A DNA stretch of 42,205 nucleotides from an uncultured Lachnospiraceae bacterium (GCA_910588755.1 CAJUQZ010000006.1:16063-58267), one strand, 5' to 3'. Shown: positions 16,452 through 26,355, counted from the stretch's first letter. Notes: generated by a model not told the origin, from the sequence alone. A program made the numbers and translations.

Positions 16452-16801
16452 TATGGAATCAGCTTTAGAATCAATGGATATAAGTTGACATAAAGTATTG
16501 AAATGTGGAAGATGAAAATTGTATTATGTTAACAAAAATGAAGCTCTGTGTTCAGGTTGATACTGGGAAAAACCAGGATCAATTGTAAAAAAGCACAGAG
16601 TTTTTTGTTTTAATTTGTGTAAGTATTATAAAAAATTAAAAAAATCGAAAAACTTACAAATTATTATATACAAATTATGTTAATTGTGCGATAATATGAA
16701 ATAAGAAAGTAACTGTTCAGGATTGGTTTTTGTGTTATGCCACGGAAACCATTCAAAACAATAGGGGATTATTTATTAGGAGTTAAGGGGGAGTCAGAGA
16801 C
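16452..16801 (+). other. Non-coding 350-bp gap splitting the flagellar operon (flhB | flhA)
   Basis: No open frame of note. It contains a terminator-like branched stem (separate entry), a very A/T-rich stretch (16610-16710) that could hold a promoter but shows no -35/-10 pair I would defend, and a stem-loop near 16723-16755 where GGTTT pairs with AAACC around an inner GTG/CAC. AGGGGGAG precedes the flhA start. No known riboswitch is recognised. Confidence 0.6.
16541..16609 (+). terminator. Intrinsic terminator with nested hairpin after flhB
   Basis: The outer stem AAGCTCTGTG (16541-16550) pairs with CACAGAGTTT (16594-16603). Nested inside, TTGATACTGG (16557-16566) pairs with CCAGGATCAA (16573-16582) around GGAAAAA-type loop bases, with one mismatch. 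A T tract TTTTTTGTTTT follows. This looks like a terminator with a second hairpin in its loop, 90 bp after flhB and 190 bp before flhA. Confidence 0.75.
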
Positions 16802-18841
16802 ATGAAGATGAAAAAAGCGGACATAGGAGTAGCCCTTTATGTACTTGGCGCTATGATTATGTTGATTGTGCCAATCAGTAATACCATGCTGGATATACTG
16901 CTTGCGATCAATATTTCGCTTGCCTTCACAATTTTGTTTACGACGATGTTTGCAAAAGAGGTTCTGGACCTGTCATTTTATCCGACCATTTTGCTGTTCA
17001 CGACGATCTTTCGAATCGCGCTGAACGTATCATCGACACGTCTGATTTTATCGACGGGAAATCCGGGAAACGTCGTGGCGACTTTTGGTAATTTTGTGGG
17101 TGGCGGTGATCTTGTCATCGGTATTGTCGTGTTTATTATCTTGATCATCGTACAGTTTGTCGTCATCAACAAAGGTTCAGAGCGTGTGGCTGAGGTTACA
17201 GCGCGATTTACGCTGGATGCCATGCCTGGTAAACAGATGGCGATTGACGCAGATTTGAATACAGGTGCCATCACAGACGCGGAGGCAAAGGTCCAGCGGG
17301 AGAAGCTCCAGCAGGAGGCCAGCTTCTTTGGTAGTATGGACGGTGCTGTCAAGTATGTAAAGGGAGATGCAACCGCTGGTCTGATCATTACTTTTGTCAA
17401 TATTGTCGGCGGTATTATAATGGGTGTTTTGCGGCAGGGCATGGATGTCGGCGCCGCAGTAGATAAGTATACAATCCTCACGATAGGTGACGGTCTGGTT
17501 AGCCAGATTCCATCACTTCTTATTTCGTTGTCAACAGGTATTCTTGTCACAAAGGGTTCCAAGGAGGCCGACTTTGGTACGGTGCTTGTTAACCAGCTTT
17601 TTGGTATACCAAAGGTATTGTATATGGTGGGTGCGGTGCTTGCCTTTCTGGGGTTAGTGACACCGCTCAACCCATTGATTTTCGTTATCCTGGGTGTTAT
17701 TTTTATCATATGCGGGCGCATGATCGCGTCCACGATTGAGACGGCAAGTATCGAGGCGGAGGCCGATACAGAGGAGGATACAGCAGATGAGATCCGCAGA
17801 CCGGAAAATGTCAATTCGCTGTTACAGGTTGATCCAATAGAATTGGAGTTTGGATATGGTATTATTCCGCTTGCTGATGTCAACCAGGGCGGCGACCTCT
17901 TAGACCGCGTGGTCATGATAAGGAGGCAGATTGCGCTTGAACTTGGTACGGTTGTGCCGATTATCCGCCTGCGTGATAATATCCAGCTGAACCCGAACCA
18001 GTATATCATAAAAATCAAAGGTATTCAGGTCAGTGAGGGTGAGATTTTATTTGACCATTATATGGCGATGAATCCGGGGTTTGTGGAGGAGGAGATTTCG
18101 GGCATTCCGACTTTTGAGCCATCGTTTCATTTGCCGGCCATATGGATTACGGAGAACCAGCGGGAGCGTGCGGAGAGTGTTGGCTATACCGTGGTGGATC
18201 CGCCGTCAATCATCGCGACCCATCTGACAGAGATTATCAGACAATATCTTGCGGACTTGCTCACGAGACAGGATGTGCAGAACCTTGTCAACAATGTCAG
18301 GGAGACGAATCCTTCGCTGGTGGAGGAGCTTGTTCCAAAGCTTTTAGGACTTGGCGATATTCAGAAGGTATTGCAGAATCTCCTAAAGGAAGGTATTTCC
18401 GTGCGGGATCTTGTCACAATCTTTGAGACACTTGCCGATCATGCGGCGTCCACAAGGGATACGGATATTCTGACAGAGTATGTAAGGCAGAGCTTAAAGC
18501 GTGCCATATCAAACAAATATTTCCCAATCAATGAGACAACGAGCGTGGTCACGCTAGACCCAGGGCTCGAGCAGGAGATTATGGGAAGTGTGAAGCAGAC
18601 AGAGCAGGGTGCGTACCTGACGCTTGATCCAGAGAAGACCAAGACAATCATGGCTTCTGTGGAATCAGAGGTAGGAAAGCTCGAGAAGCTTGGCAAGAAT
18701 CCGATCGTGATAACCTCACCGATTGTCAGGATGTATTTTAAGAGGCTGACAGAGGATTATTACAAGGATCTGGTAGTGGTATCATACAATGAAATCGATT
18801 CAAACGTTGAATTACAATCAGTAGGAATGGTGACAGCATGA
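16802..18841 (+). CDS. flhA: Flagellar export protein FlhA
   Basis: 679 residues. Eight or so membrane spans fill the first ~320 residues. They include the FHIPEP-type region here seen as SFYPTILLFTTIFRIALNVSSTRLIL near 58-83 and the loop RFTLDAMPGKQMAIDADLNTG near 137-157. The cytoplasmic domain (about 345-679) forms the nonameric export ring that receives substrates and chaperones. Length is normal. It is the first gene after the internal terminator and has AGGGGGAG before its ATG. Its stop overlaps flhF (ATGA). Confidence 0.97.
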   Translation: MKMKKADIGVALYVLGAMIMLIVPISNTMLDILLAINISLAFTILFTTMFAKEVLDLSFYPTILLFTTIFRIALNVSSTRLILSTGNPGNVVATFGNFVGGGDLVIGIVVFIILIIVQFVVINKGSERVAEVTARFTLDAMPGKQMAIDADLNTGAITDAEAKVQREKLQQEASFFGSMDGAVKYVKGDATAGLIITFVNIVGGIIMGVLRQGMDVGAAVDKYTILTIGDGLVSQIPSLLISLSTGILVTKGSKEADFGTVLVNQLFGIPKVLYMVGAVLAFLGLVTPLNPLIFVILGVIFIICGRMIASTIETASIEAEADTEEDTADEIRRPENVNSLLQVDPIELEFGYGIIPLADVNQGGDLLDRVVMIRRQIALELGTVVPIIRLRDNIQLNPNQYIIKIKGIQVSEGEILFDHYMAMNPGFVEEEISGIPTFEPSFHLPAIWITENQRERAESVGYTVVDPPSIIATHLTEIIRQYLADLLTRQDVQNLVNNVRETNPSLVEELVPKLLGLGDIQKVLQNLLKEGISVRDLVTIFETLADHAASTRDTDILTEYVRQSLKRAISNKYFPINETTSVVTLDPGLEQEIMGSVKQTEQGAYLTLDPEKTKTIMASVESEVGKLEKLGKNPIVITSPIVRMYFKRLTEDYYKDLVVVSYNEIDSNVELQSVGMVTA

Positions 18842-20241
18842 TAATAAAGAAATTTCAGGGGAAAACAAAGGAAGAGGCACTTGAGAGTGCAAGAAAGGAG
18901 CTTGGCGAGGGCATCGTCGAGATGAATGTCAAGGCGATCAAGGCAAAGGGCATTATGAGTCTCTTCAGGGGAACACGTTTTGAGGTGACAGTTGCCAAGG
19001 AAGAGGAGAACGAGAAATACAGTGTGGCGCCTGCGAGCGAGGTAGAGAAGGATGGCGTGGCGGTCAGCCTAAGCCAGGGTGCGTCAGGAAACGGGAGTTC
19101 AGGAAAAATTATACCGATGAAGCAGCCAGAGAAAAAAGATTCCGCAGTGGAGGACACGAAGGCTTCCGGTGACGCCTTTGCGGTAGGGCAGGCGGTTGCT
19201 GACGCGCTTGCTGCATTTCCTGTGCAGAAGTCGGATTTGACAAGGACAGAGGCCGACAAGGAGAGGGAGAAGGGCGAGACCAAAATAAATGAGCCGACAA
19301 GGGAGAATCTGAGGGGAAATGGTCTAGAGGAGAAGCTGGATAATCTCCAGAACCTGATCGAGAAGCAGCTTTCACAGCAGGAGAGCAAGCCACAAGCAGA
19401 CGAGGTAAAAGCTGCTGACGGGGAGAAGAAGGAGGAGAACACGGAGCGTGTAAACTTCTTAAAGCTTTTGTATAACAAAATGACCGACAATGAGATCTGT
19501 GACAGATACGCAAAAGAGATCATCGATGAGATTGACAGGAACTGCAAGGCCGATGTCACAATGGATTTTATGCTCTCAGAGATTTACCAGAGAATGATAC
19601 TCAAACTGGGAAAGCCCTATGTTATGGAGGAGGATGAAAAGACGCCCAAGGTGGTATTTTTTGTAGGCCCGACGGGTGTGGGCAAAACGACAACAATCGC
19701 AAAGATTGCATCCTCTTTCAGGGTGGAGCACAAGAAAAAAGTTGCGCTGCTCACAGCGGATACATACAGGATAGCGGCGGCGGAACAGCTTAGGACATAT
19801 GCCAATATCCTAGAGGTGCCGTTCCGGGTTGTGTACACGGCCAAGGAGATAACAGACGCTGTTGAGGACTTTAAGGAGTACGACTACATATTGGTGGATA
19901 CGACAGGGCATTCGCCCAACAACGAAGCGCAGTGTGAGAGCATGAGTGACCTGATTCACTCGGTTGATGCGAATGCTTCTAAGGAGGTGTTTCTCGTGCT
20001 GTCCGCCTCAACAAAATACAGGGATTTGATGAGGACTGCCGATATTTACAAAGAAATTACAGACTATAAGCTGATCTTCACAAAGCTCGACGAGACGACT
20101 ACACTAGGAGACATCTACAATCTCAAGCTGTATACAGGTGCGACGCTTTCCTATGTGACATGTGGTCAGAATGTACCGGATGATATTGAGTATTTTAATC
20201 CACAGTCAACGGTAAAGCAGTTGCTCGGAGGAAGGCGCTGA
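18838..20241 (+). CDS. flhF: Flagellar SRP-like GTPase FlhF
   Basis: 467 residues. The N-terminal B domain starts MIIKKFQGKTKEEALESARKELG and is followed by a long charged linker (about 75-205). The NG domain has P-loop GPTGVGKTTTIAKIA (about 277-291), the ADTYRIAAAEQLRTYA segment near 305, DTTGHSPNN near 356 and TKLDETTTLG near 420. FlhF is an SRP-family GTPase that sets the place and number of flagella with FlhG. It overlaps flhA by four bases (ATGA), so translation is coupled. Confidence 0.96.
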   Translation: MIIKKFQGKTKEEALESARKELGEGIVEMNVKAIKAKGIMSLFRGTRFEVTVAKEEENEKYSVAPASEVEKDGVAVSLSQGASGNGSSGKIIPMKQPEKKDSAVEDTKASGDAFAVGQAVADALAAFPVQKSDLTRTEADKEREKGETKINEPTRENLRGNGLEEKLDNLQNLIEKQLSQQESKPQADEVKAADGEKKEENTERVNFLKLLYNKMTDNEICDRYAKEIIDEIDRNCKADVTMDFMLSEIYQRMILKLGKPYVMEEDEKTPKVVFFVGPTGVGKTTTIAKIASSFRVEHKKKVALLTADTYRIAAAEQLRTYANILEVPFRVVYTAKEITDAVEDFKEYDYILVDTTGHSPNNEAQCESMSDLIHSVDANASKEVFLVLSASTKYRDLMRTADIYKEITDYKLIFTKLDETTTLGDIYNLKLYTGATLSYVTCGQNVPDDIEYFNPQSTVKQLLGGRR

Positions 20242-20255
20242 TAGGAGGGTAATAT

Positions 20256-21143
20256 ATGGTGGATCAGGCGGAACAGTTAAGAAATGTGATTAAATTGAAT
20301 CCAATACCAAGGCCGCTCTCCAGAGTAATAACGGTGACAAGTGGAAAAGGTGGAGTGGGGAAATCCAATACCTCCATAAATCTTGCATGCCAGTTCAAGA
20401 AATTGGGAAAGAGAGTTATAATATTGGATGCAGATTTTGGACTTGCCAATATAGAGATTATGTTCGGAACGGTTCCAAAGCATAATTTGTGTGATTTGAT
20501 TTATCAGGGAAAGGATATTACAGATATCATAACATGGGGGCCTATGGACATAGGTTTTATATCGGGGGGATCTGGAATTGCGGGATTATCCAATTTAAGC
20601 AGGGACTACTTAAATTATATCATACAGAATCTTGCAAAACTTGACGCGATTGCCGATATTATTATTATAGATACCGGCGCGGGGATCTCTGACGCGGTGC
20701 TGGATTTTCTGGTCGCAAGCGGCGAAATCCTGGTTGTGGCCACACCAGAACCCACGTCAATCACAGATTCCTATTCGCTGTTAAAGGCACTAAACCGCCA
20801 TCCGCGCTTTTCGAGGGAATACTCAAAAATTATGGTGATTGCCAACAAGGTGTCCGGCGTGGCTGAGGGTGAGATTATGTATAATAAGCTTGAGACAGTG
20901 GTGAGCCGTTACCTCAAGCTTCCAGTATCGTATCTAGGTTCTATACCGCAGGATTGTCATTTGGAGGATGCTGTGATGCAGCAGACGCCTGTGAGTATGC
21001 AGAGCCCCAATGCAAAGTCTTCCATCGCGTTTGAGAGAATGGCATATGTCCTGATGGACAAGGAATATGACAAATCACTGATCAAGCGGGGGATGGCTGC
21101 ATTTTTCTCGCATATTGTGGCGGGAAATAAAAAAATGGGATAA
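20256..21143 (+). CDS. flhG: Flagellar number regulator FlhG (MinD-like ATPase)
   Basis: 295 residues. The N-terminal DQAEQLR motif (residues 3-9) is the activator segment that stimulates FlhF GTPase. A deviant Walker A, TSGKGGVGKSNTSINLA (about 28-44), the LDADFGLANIEIMFG segment near 61 and DTGAGIS near 142 mark the MinD/ParA fold. C-terminal basic and hydrophobic residues may form a membrane helix. It restrains flagellar number with FlhF. It starts 14 bases after flhF, with AGGAGGG as ribosome site. Confidence 0.95.
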   Translation: MVDQAEQLRNVIKLNPIPRPLSRVITVTSGKGGVGKSNTSINLACQFKKLGKRVIILDADFGLANIEIMFGTVPKHNLCDLIYQGKDITDIITWGPMDIGFISGGSGIAGLSNLSRDYLNYIIQNLAKLDAIADIIIIDTGAGISDAVLDFLVASGEILVVATPEPTSITDSYSLLKALNRHPRFSREYSKIMVIANKVSGVAEGEIMYNKLETVVSRYLKLPVSYLGSIPQDCHLEDAVMQQTPVSMQSPNAKSSIAFERMAYVLMDKEYDKSLIKRGMAAFFSHIVAGNKKMG

Positions 21144-21161
21144 CGAAATCAGGAGGAGTCT

Positions 21162-21887
21162 ATGATAGAGAAATTTATATCACCAGGTGATAAGCTGGAG
21201 CTAAAATCGACAGTCAGCGTGGTGCTCCCTGATGGTACAGAAGGCGTGAAGACTTACAGGACTTCGGTGTATGATATTCTGGACGATGGACGGCTTGAAC
21301 TGGTGATGCCAATGGAGCAGACAAAACTGGTGTTGCTTCCGATTGACGGAGAGTATGATGTGTGTTTTTTTTCCCACGGGGGAATGTACCGCGCAGATGT
21401 CAGGATTGTGGACAGACAGAAAATCAATGGCACTTATATTCTGGTTGTTGAGATGATCAGCAATCTTCACAAATTTCAGAGGAGGGAATATTATAGATTT
21501 AACTGTGTTGTTGATATGAAGGCGCGGGAGATGACCAGGCAGGAGCTTTTGGCTTTTGCAAAGGGCAGTACATACCTGGTATCTGAGGAGGGTATGGTGC
21601 GAGGCGTGATTGTTGACATCAGCGGCGGCGGGACACGCTTTGTGTCGAGACAGAAGTTCAATGAGGACAGTATTATTATGATGTGTTTTGAGCTGCCGAT
21701 CATGGAGAGTGAGCGGTCTTTTCTGTTAGCAGCAAAGGTTATTTATTCAGGTGAGATTGAAAACAGGACAAACGAGTATGAAAACCGTGTCAAATTTGAG
21801 TTTATAGATACCGCGACGAGGGAAGAGATTATTAAGTATATTTTTGATGAGGAAAGAAAAAACAGAAAAAATGGAAAGGGTCGTTGA
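21162..21887 (+). CDS. PilZ-domain c-di-GMP effector (YcgR/YpfA-like)
   Basis: 241 residues. The N-terminal YcgR-like domain (1-105; PMEQTKLVLLPIDGEYDVCFF) precedes a PilZ domain with the c-di-GMP motifs RREYYR (about 107-112) and DISGGGTRFVS (about 152-162). Proteins of this design slow or stop motor rotation when c-di-GMP is high, by contact with MotA or the switch; B. subtilis DgrV/YpfA is the known model. Position between flhG and cheB fits a motor brake. GGAGGAG precedes the start, and the 3' end overlaps the region of the cheB start. Confidence 0.92.
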   Translation: MIEKFISPGDKLELKSTVSVVLPDGTEGVKTYRTSVYDILDDGRLELVMPMEQTKLVLLPIDGEYDVCFFSHGGMYRADVRIVDRQKINGTYILVVEMISNLHKFQRREYYRFNCVVDMKAREMTRQELLAFAKGSTYLVSEEGMVRGVIVDISGGGTRFVSRQKFNEDSIIMMCFELPIMESERSFLLAAKVIYSGEIENRTNEYENRVKFEFIDTATREEIIKYIFDEERKNRKNGKGR

Positions 21888-21892
21888 ATAGT

Positions 21893-23002
21893 ATGATAAT
21901 GAACACAAATGCTCCAAAAACTAAGAAAAAAATTCTAGTTGTTGATGATTCTGCACTTATGAGAAGAGTTATGTGTGATATAATCAATTCAGATGAACGG
22001 TTCCAGGTAGTGGAACAGGCTTTTGATGGTCTGGCAGCATATGAGCTTCTCAAAAAGAATCAGTACGATGGTGTCGTCCTTGATGTGAATATGCCTAAGA
22101 TGAATGGAATCCAGTTCCTGCGTGCGCTGCAAAAAGACAAGATTCGGGCGCGTATCATGATGGCCAGCACCGATACCAAAGACGGTGCGAAGGTTACGAT
22201 GGAGGCGCTTGACCTTGGCGCGATCGATTTCATAGAGAAACCGGTGAATATTGTATATCTGAAGAGCAGCGGATTCAAGGACCAGTTCCTAGATACACTT
22301 CAGGCGGTGGTGACAAGCCGTCAGACCAACATTTCTGCGGCGCCTGTCCTGACGAGGGAGAAGCAGGACGAGAATACGCAGAAGCTTGTGAACATTGTCA
22401 GGAAGAGCAAGCCGGTAGTGAGCGGGCAGAAGATTGTGGCGCTCGCGTGTTCGACGGGAGGTCCCAAGGCGCTTCAGAGTGTTGTGCCAAGGTTGCCGGC
22501 AGAGCTTGCGGCACCTGTCCTGATCGTCCAGCACATGCCAAAAGGATTTACACAATCCCTCGCGGAGCGGCTTGATTCCATGAGTAAGATCAAGGTCAAG
22601 GAGGCGGCCGAGGGTGATGTGCTTGAGAACGGCGTGGTGTATATCTCTATGGGCGGCAAACACATGAATGTGGCGACCAAAGGGGGACGATCGGTGATTA
22701 CATATACGGATGAACCGCCAAGGGAAGGCGTGAAGCCGTGTGCAAATTATATGTATGAGTCCTTAAAGTCAAGCAGCTATGCGCAGGTTGTCTGTGTGGT
22801 ACTGACTGGTATGGGAGCGGATGGCACCAAGGGAATCGTGAATTTGGAAACTTCAAAAAAAATACACGTTATCGCACAGGATGAGGCATCATCCACGGTG
22901 TATGGAATGCCCAAGGCAATCGCTGCGACAGGACTGGTGAACCAGGTGGTTTCACTGGATAACGTGGCCCAGGAAATTATTATGAGTGTGGGGGTCAGGT
23001 AG
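21893..23002 (+). CDS. cheB: Chemotaxis protein-glutamate methylesterase/deamidase CheB
   Basis: About 370 residues. The receiver domain has phospho-Asp near residue 64 (VVLDVNMPKMNG). The C-terminal esterase domain has the triad Ser187 in ACSTGGPK, His214 in QHMPKGF and Asp310 in TGMGADG. CheB removes methyl groups from receptor glutamates when phosphorylated by CheA. The ATG at 21893 is preferred over the TTG at 21884 on codon type; AAAGGG lies just before the TTG, so the exact start is uncertain by a few residues. No cheR is seen in the window. Confidence 0.95.
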   Translation: MIMNTNAPKTKKKILVVDDSALMRRVMCDIINSDERFQVVEQAFDGLAAYELLKKNQYDGVVLDVNMPKMNGIQFLRALQKDKIRARIMMASTDTKDGAKVTMEALDLGAIDFIEKPVNIVYLKSSGFKDQFLDTLQAVVTSRQTNISAAPVLTREKQDENTQKLVNIVRKSKPVVSGQKIVALACSTGGPKALQSVVPRLPAELAAPVLIVQHMPKGFTQSLAERLDSMSKIKVKEAAEGDVLENGVVYISMGGKHMNVATKGGRSVITYTDEPPREGVKPCANYMYESLKSSSYAQVVCVVLTGMGADGTKGIVNLETSKKIHVIAQDEASSTVYGMPKAIAATGLVNQVVSLDNVAQEIIMSVGVR

Positions 23003-23003
23003 A

Positions 23004-25163
23004 ATGGATACAAGTCAATATCTTGATATTTTCCTTGATGAATCAAAGGAGCATTTACAGAATCTGAGCGATCAGATTATGGAGCTGGAGCAGAATCCTG
23101 AAAATATGGATACGATCAATGAGATTTTCAGGGCGGCCCATTCCCTAAAAGGTATGGCGGGTACAATGGGATACAAGCGTATGCAGACGCTTACCCATGA
23201 CATGGAGAACGTATTTTCAGAGGTCCGGAATGGTACTTTTAAGGTACAGCCAGGGATGATTGACATTTTGTTCAAGAGTCTAGATGCGCTTGAGGAGTAC
23301 GTCAACAATATCCAGCAGACGACAGAGGAAGGGACAAATGACAATCAGGATCTGATTGACGCACTGAACAGCATCCTGAAAAATAACGGTGAGGTCGTGA
23401 CAGGTGACAGTGCACCCAAGGCGGATGCGGGCGCAGCGGCCCCGGCAGAAAAGGGCACATCCGGCAATGGCAATAGTGCCAAGGGGGAGAAGTGGCAGGA
23501 GATCAAGATTAATGACACAGAGAAGATGCTCATTGACAAGGCGTACAGCGAAGGACTGAAGGTTTACGGCGTGACGGTCTATGTCGAGGAAGCGTGTGTA
23601 TTAAAAGCTGCGAGGGCATTTCTGGTGTTTAAGGCATTAGAGAAGCTCGGAGAGATTATCGTGTCAGCCCCGACAGCGCAGGATATCGAGGATGAGAAGT
23701 TCGAACTGACGTTCAGTATGATTTTCATATCTGGCAGTACAGCTGATGAGATTAAGGAGGCTGTCAAGAGTGTGTCCGAGATTGAGGAGGCATACTGCAC
23801 AGAGTATACATCAGCAACACCCGCGAAGCCTGCTGAGCCGGAGAAACCGGTGGAGAGCAAGCCGTCGGAGGAGTCCAAGCCCGTTGTGGCAGCGCCAGTG
23901 CCAAAGGCGGCGGCCCCGGCCCCGGCAGCGTCGCCAGGTCCCGCGGCAAAGACGACAGCAGCTTCAGCATCGGCAAAACCCGCAGCACAGCCTGTAGTAA
24001 ACAGGACTGTCAGGGTTGATATCGAGAAGCTTGACAACCTGATGAATTTGGTCAGTGAGCTTATTATTGCGAAAAACTCGCTGATTTCGGCCACTGCGGC
24101 AGTTGAGGAGAATAAGGGCGACAACGGATCTGTCAATGAACAGATTGAGTATCTTGAGAGTGTTACTACAAACCTTCATGAGTCTGTCATGAAAGTCCGA
24201 ATGGTGCCAATCGAGAGTGTTGTTGCTAAGTTCCCGCGCATGATCAGGGATCTGTCAAAGAAGCTTGACAAAATGGAACTGTACATGACTGGTGAGGATA
24301 CAGAGCTTGATCGTACCGTTGTCGATGAGATAGGCGATCCGCTGATGCACATGCTTAGAAACTCTGCAGACCACGGCTTAGAGCCCAATGATGTGCGTGT
24401 TGCAAACGGTAAGCCGGAGGTTGGTTCTATCTTCTTAGATGCTTATCAGGATGGGAACAATGTCGTGATCGAGGTGCGTGACGATGGCGGCGGAATCAAT
24501 GTGGAGGCTGTTAGAAATAAAGCGATTGAGCGCGGTACAGTGACCCCGGAGCAGGCGGAGACGATGACCGAGAAGGAGATTATCGATCTTTTGTTCCTGC
24601 CAAGTTTCTCCACGGCCAAGAAGGTGTCGGATGTATCAGGGCGGGGTGTCGGACTTGACGTAGTAAAGTCAAAGATAGAGTCGCTAAGCGGTGAGGTTGA
24701 GGTCAAGAACCGTTTTGGTGAGGGTTCCTCATGGATTATCAGACTGCCGCTGACACTTGCTATTATCCAGGCGCTCATGGTTGTTATCGGTGATGAGAAA
24801 TATGCGATTGCATTGGGTTCCATCCAGACAATTGAGGATGTCCTGCCAGAGGACATCAAGCTTGTGCAGGCTAAGGAAGTAATCCATATTCGCGGGACAG
24901 TCATCCCTATTATCAGGATGGATAAGGTTCTTGAGATTCCGTCAAGAGGGGATGAGGACAATAAGAATAAGAATCTCACTGTCATTATCGTAAAGAAGGG
25001 TGACAAGCAGGCTGGTTTGGTTGTGGACGAGTTGATCGGCCAGCAGGAAGTGGTTATCAAGTCAATGGGCAAGTATATCAAGGTGCCTAAGATGATCAGC
25101 GGCGCTACGATCTTAGGGAACGGTGAAGTGGCACTGATCCTTGATACCAATGCGTTGATTTAA
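23004..25163 (+). CDS. cheA: Chemotaxis histidine kinase CheA
   Basis: About 719 residues. The P1 Hpt domain has phospho-His near 46 (AAHSLKGMAGTMGY). A P2-like CheY/CheB docking domain (about 165-265) follows, then a Pro/Ala-rich linker (about 270-335). Next come the P3 dimerisation helices, the P4 ATPase with HMLRNSADHGLEP, VRDDGGGI and GRGVGLDVVKSKIE, and the P5 CheW-like domain (about 585-719). It phosphorylates CheY and CheB on receptor signals. The ATG at 23004 starts one base after the cheB stop; the upstream TG-initiated extension inside cheB is rejected. Confidence 0.97.
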   Translation: MDTSQYLDIFLDESKEHLQNLSDQIMELEQNPENMDTINEIFRAAHSLKGMAGTMGYKRMQTLTHDMENVFSEVRNGTFKVQPGMIDILFKSLDALEEYVNNIQQTTEEGTNDNQDLIDALNSILKNNGEVVTGDSAPKADAGAAAPAEKGTSGNGNSAKGEKWQEIKINDTEKMLIDKAYSEGLKVYGVTVYVEEACVLKAARAFLVFKALEKLGEIIVSAPTAQDIEDEKFELTFSMIFISGSTADEIKEAVKSVSEIEEAYCTEYTSATPAKPAEPEKPVESKPSEESKPVVAAPVPKAAAPAPAASPGPAAKTTAASASAKPAAQPVVNRTVRVDIEKLDNLMNLVSELIIAKNSLISATAAVEENKGDNGSVNEQIEYLESVTTNLHESVMKVRMVPIESVVAKFPRMIRDLSKKLDKMELYMTGEDTELDRTVVDEIGDPLMHMLRNSADHGLEPNDVRVANGKPEVGSIFLDAYQDGNNVVIEVRDDGGGINVEAVRNKAIERGTVTPEQAETMTEKEIIDLLFLPSFSTAKKVSDVSGRGVGLDVVKSKIESLSGEVEVKNRFGEGSSWIIRLPLTLAIIQALMVVIGDEKYAIALGSIQTIEDVLPEDIKLVQAKEVIHIRGTVIPIIRMDKVLEIPSRGDEDNKNKNLTVIIVKKGDKQAGLVVDELIGQQEVVIKSMGKYIKVPKMISGATILGNGEVALILDTNALI

Positions 25164-25195
25164 TCCGATAGATAATGAAAGGCAGGGCATAGAAT

Positions 25196-25693
25196 ATGGA
25201 TGAAATAAAAGTATTAGACGAACAGAAGCGGGATATGAGTCTCAACCGCCCCGTAAAGCGTGACACGACACAGTTTATCGTGACGCAGCTTGGCGGTGAG
25301 CAGTACGGTATCGATATCAAATATATTTCAAATATTATCAGAATGTCAAAGATAACAAGGGTGCCAAAGGTGCCCGACTATATCAAGGGCGTGATTAATG
25401 TCCGTGGTGTTGTCATTCCTACGATCAGCCTTAGGCTGAAGATGGGGCTTCCGGAGGATGAGGTTACAAAAAAGACACGTATCATCATCCTTACGCTGGA
25501 GCAGCATGAGTCAATCGGTGTGTTGGTTGATGAGGTAAAAGAGGTTGTGACACTTGACGAGGAGCACATTGAGAGAATGGGCTATGAGAAGGACGAGAAG
25601 GAACGGTTTCTCTCAGGTGTAGGTAAGTCTGACGGAAAGCTGATTTCGCTGCTTGACATCACATCAGTGCTGGCAGAAGTGGTTGATGTGTAA
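25196..25693 (+). CDS. cheW: Chemotaxis coupling protein CheW
   Basis: 165 residues, with a single CheW domain containing QYGIDIKYISNIIRM, VPDYIKGVINVRGVVIPTISL and the GVLVDEVKEVVTL segment. It links CheA to the receptors at the membrane. The N-terminal ~18 residues are charged and outside the domain. It lies 32 bp after cheA with a GAAAGGCAGGG ribosome site. Confidence 0.96.
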   Translation: MDEIKVLDEQKRDMSLNRPVKRDTTQFIVTQLGGEQYGIDIKYISNIIRMSKITRVPKVPDYIKGVINVRGVVIPTISLRLKMGLPEDEVTKKTRIIILTLEQHESIGVLVDEVKEVVTLDEEHIERMGYEKDEKERFLSGVGKSDGKLISLLDITSVLAEVVDV

Positions 25694-25734
25694 AATATTG
25701 TGACTTTTGAATGAGGAAAGGCTTAGGTTTTATC

Positions 25735-26355
25735 ATGGCGGAAAATATGAGTTTCGAGAGAGTTACGACGGAATATTATGATGTATTAAAGGAGCTTGGA
25801 AACATCGGGGCAGGCAACGCGACAACAGCGCTTGCCCAGATGCTCCAGACCAAGGTGGACATGAAGGTTCCACAGGTCAGGCTTCTGGATTTCAAGGATG
25901 TTGGCGTGGTTATGGGCGGAGAAGAGCAGCTTGTTGCGGGCATCTATCTGGCTGTTGAGGGAGATATCACAGGCAGTATCATGTTTATACTTGAAAAGAA
26001 TGCAGCAAAATCGCTCGTGTCAAAGCTCATGGGAATGCCACCAGCGGAAGGCGGGTTTACAGAGATTGAGATATCCGCGATGAAGGAGATTGGCAATATT
26101 ATTACAGGAGCCTATCTCAATTCATTGGCGCAGATGACAAATCTTAAGATGATTCCGTCTGTTCCGGACTTAAATATTGATATGCTTAATGCGATACTAA
26201 GTGTACCGGCGATTGAATTTGGAATCATAGGGGATCAGATCCTGCTGATACAGACCGTATTTACGGACGATGTAGATCTGAATGGTTATTTTATTCTCAT
26301 GCCGGATCTTGAGTCGTACTCGAAGATGTTAGCAGGACTTGGGCTGTCAATATAA
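25735..26355 (+). CDS. cheC: CheY-P phosphatase CheC
   Basis: About 206 residues. Two E-x2-N phosphatase motifs are present: ELGNIGAGNATTALAQ (near 20-30) and EIGNIITGAYLNSLAQ (near 120), each followed by a hydrophobic-proline segment (VPQV, IPSVP). CheC dephosphorylates CheY-P and is stimulated by CheD. The ATG at 25735 is preferred over 25711, which has no ribosome site, while AGGAAAGG lies between them. The next gene is cheD, its partner. Confidence 0.95.
   Translation: MAENMSFERVTTEYYDVLKELGNIGAGNATTALAQMLQTKVDMKVPQVRLLDFKDVGVVMGGEEQLVAGIYLAVEGDITGSIMFILEKNAAKSLVSKLMGMPPAEGGFTEIEISAMKEIGNIITGAYLNSLAQMTNLKMIPSVPDLNIDMLNAILSVPAIEFGIIGDQILLIQTVFTDDVDLNGYFILMPDLESYSKMLAGLGLSI

Noticed and set aside
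20038..20659. GCCGATAT octamers resembling the sigma-D -10 element (20038-20045 in flhF, 20652-20659 in flhG; also 3291-3298 in the GH3-like gene)
   Set aside because: None has a TAAA-type -35 at the right distance, and all lie inside coding sequence where the words encode ordinary Ala-Asp-Ile codons.
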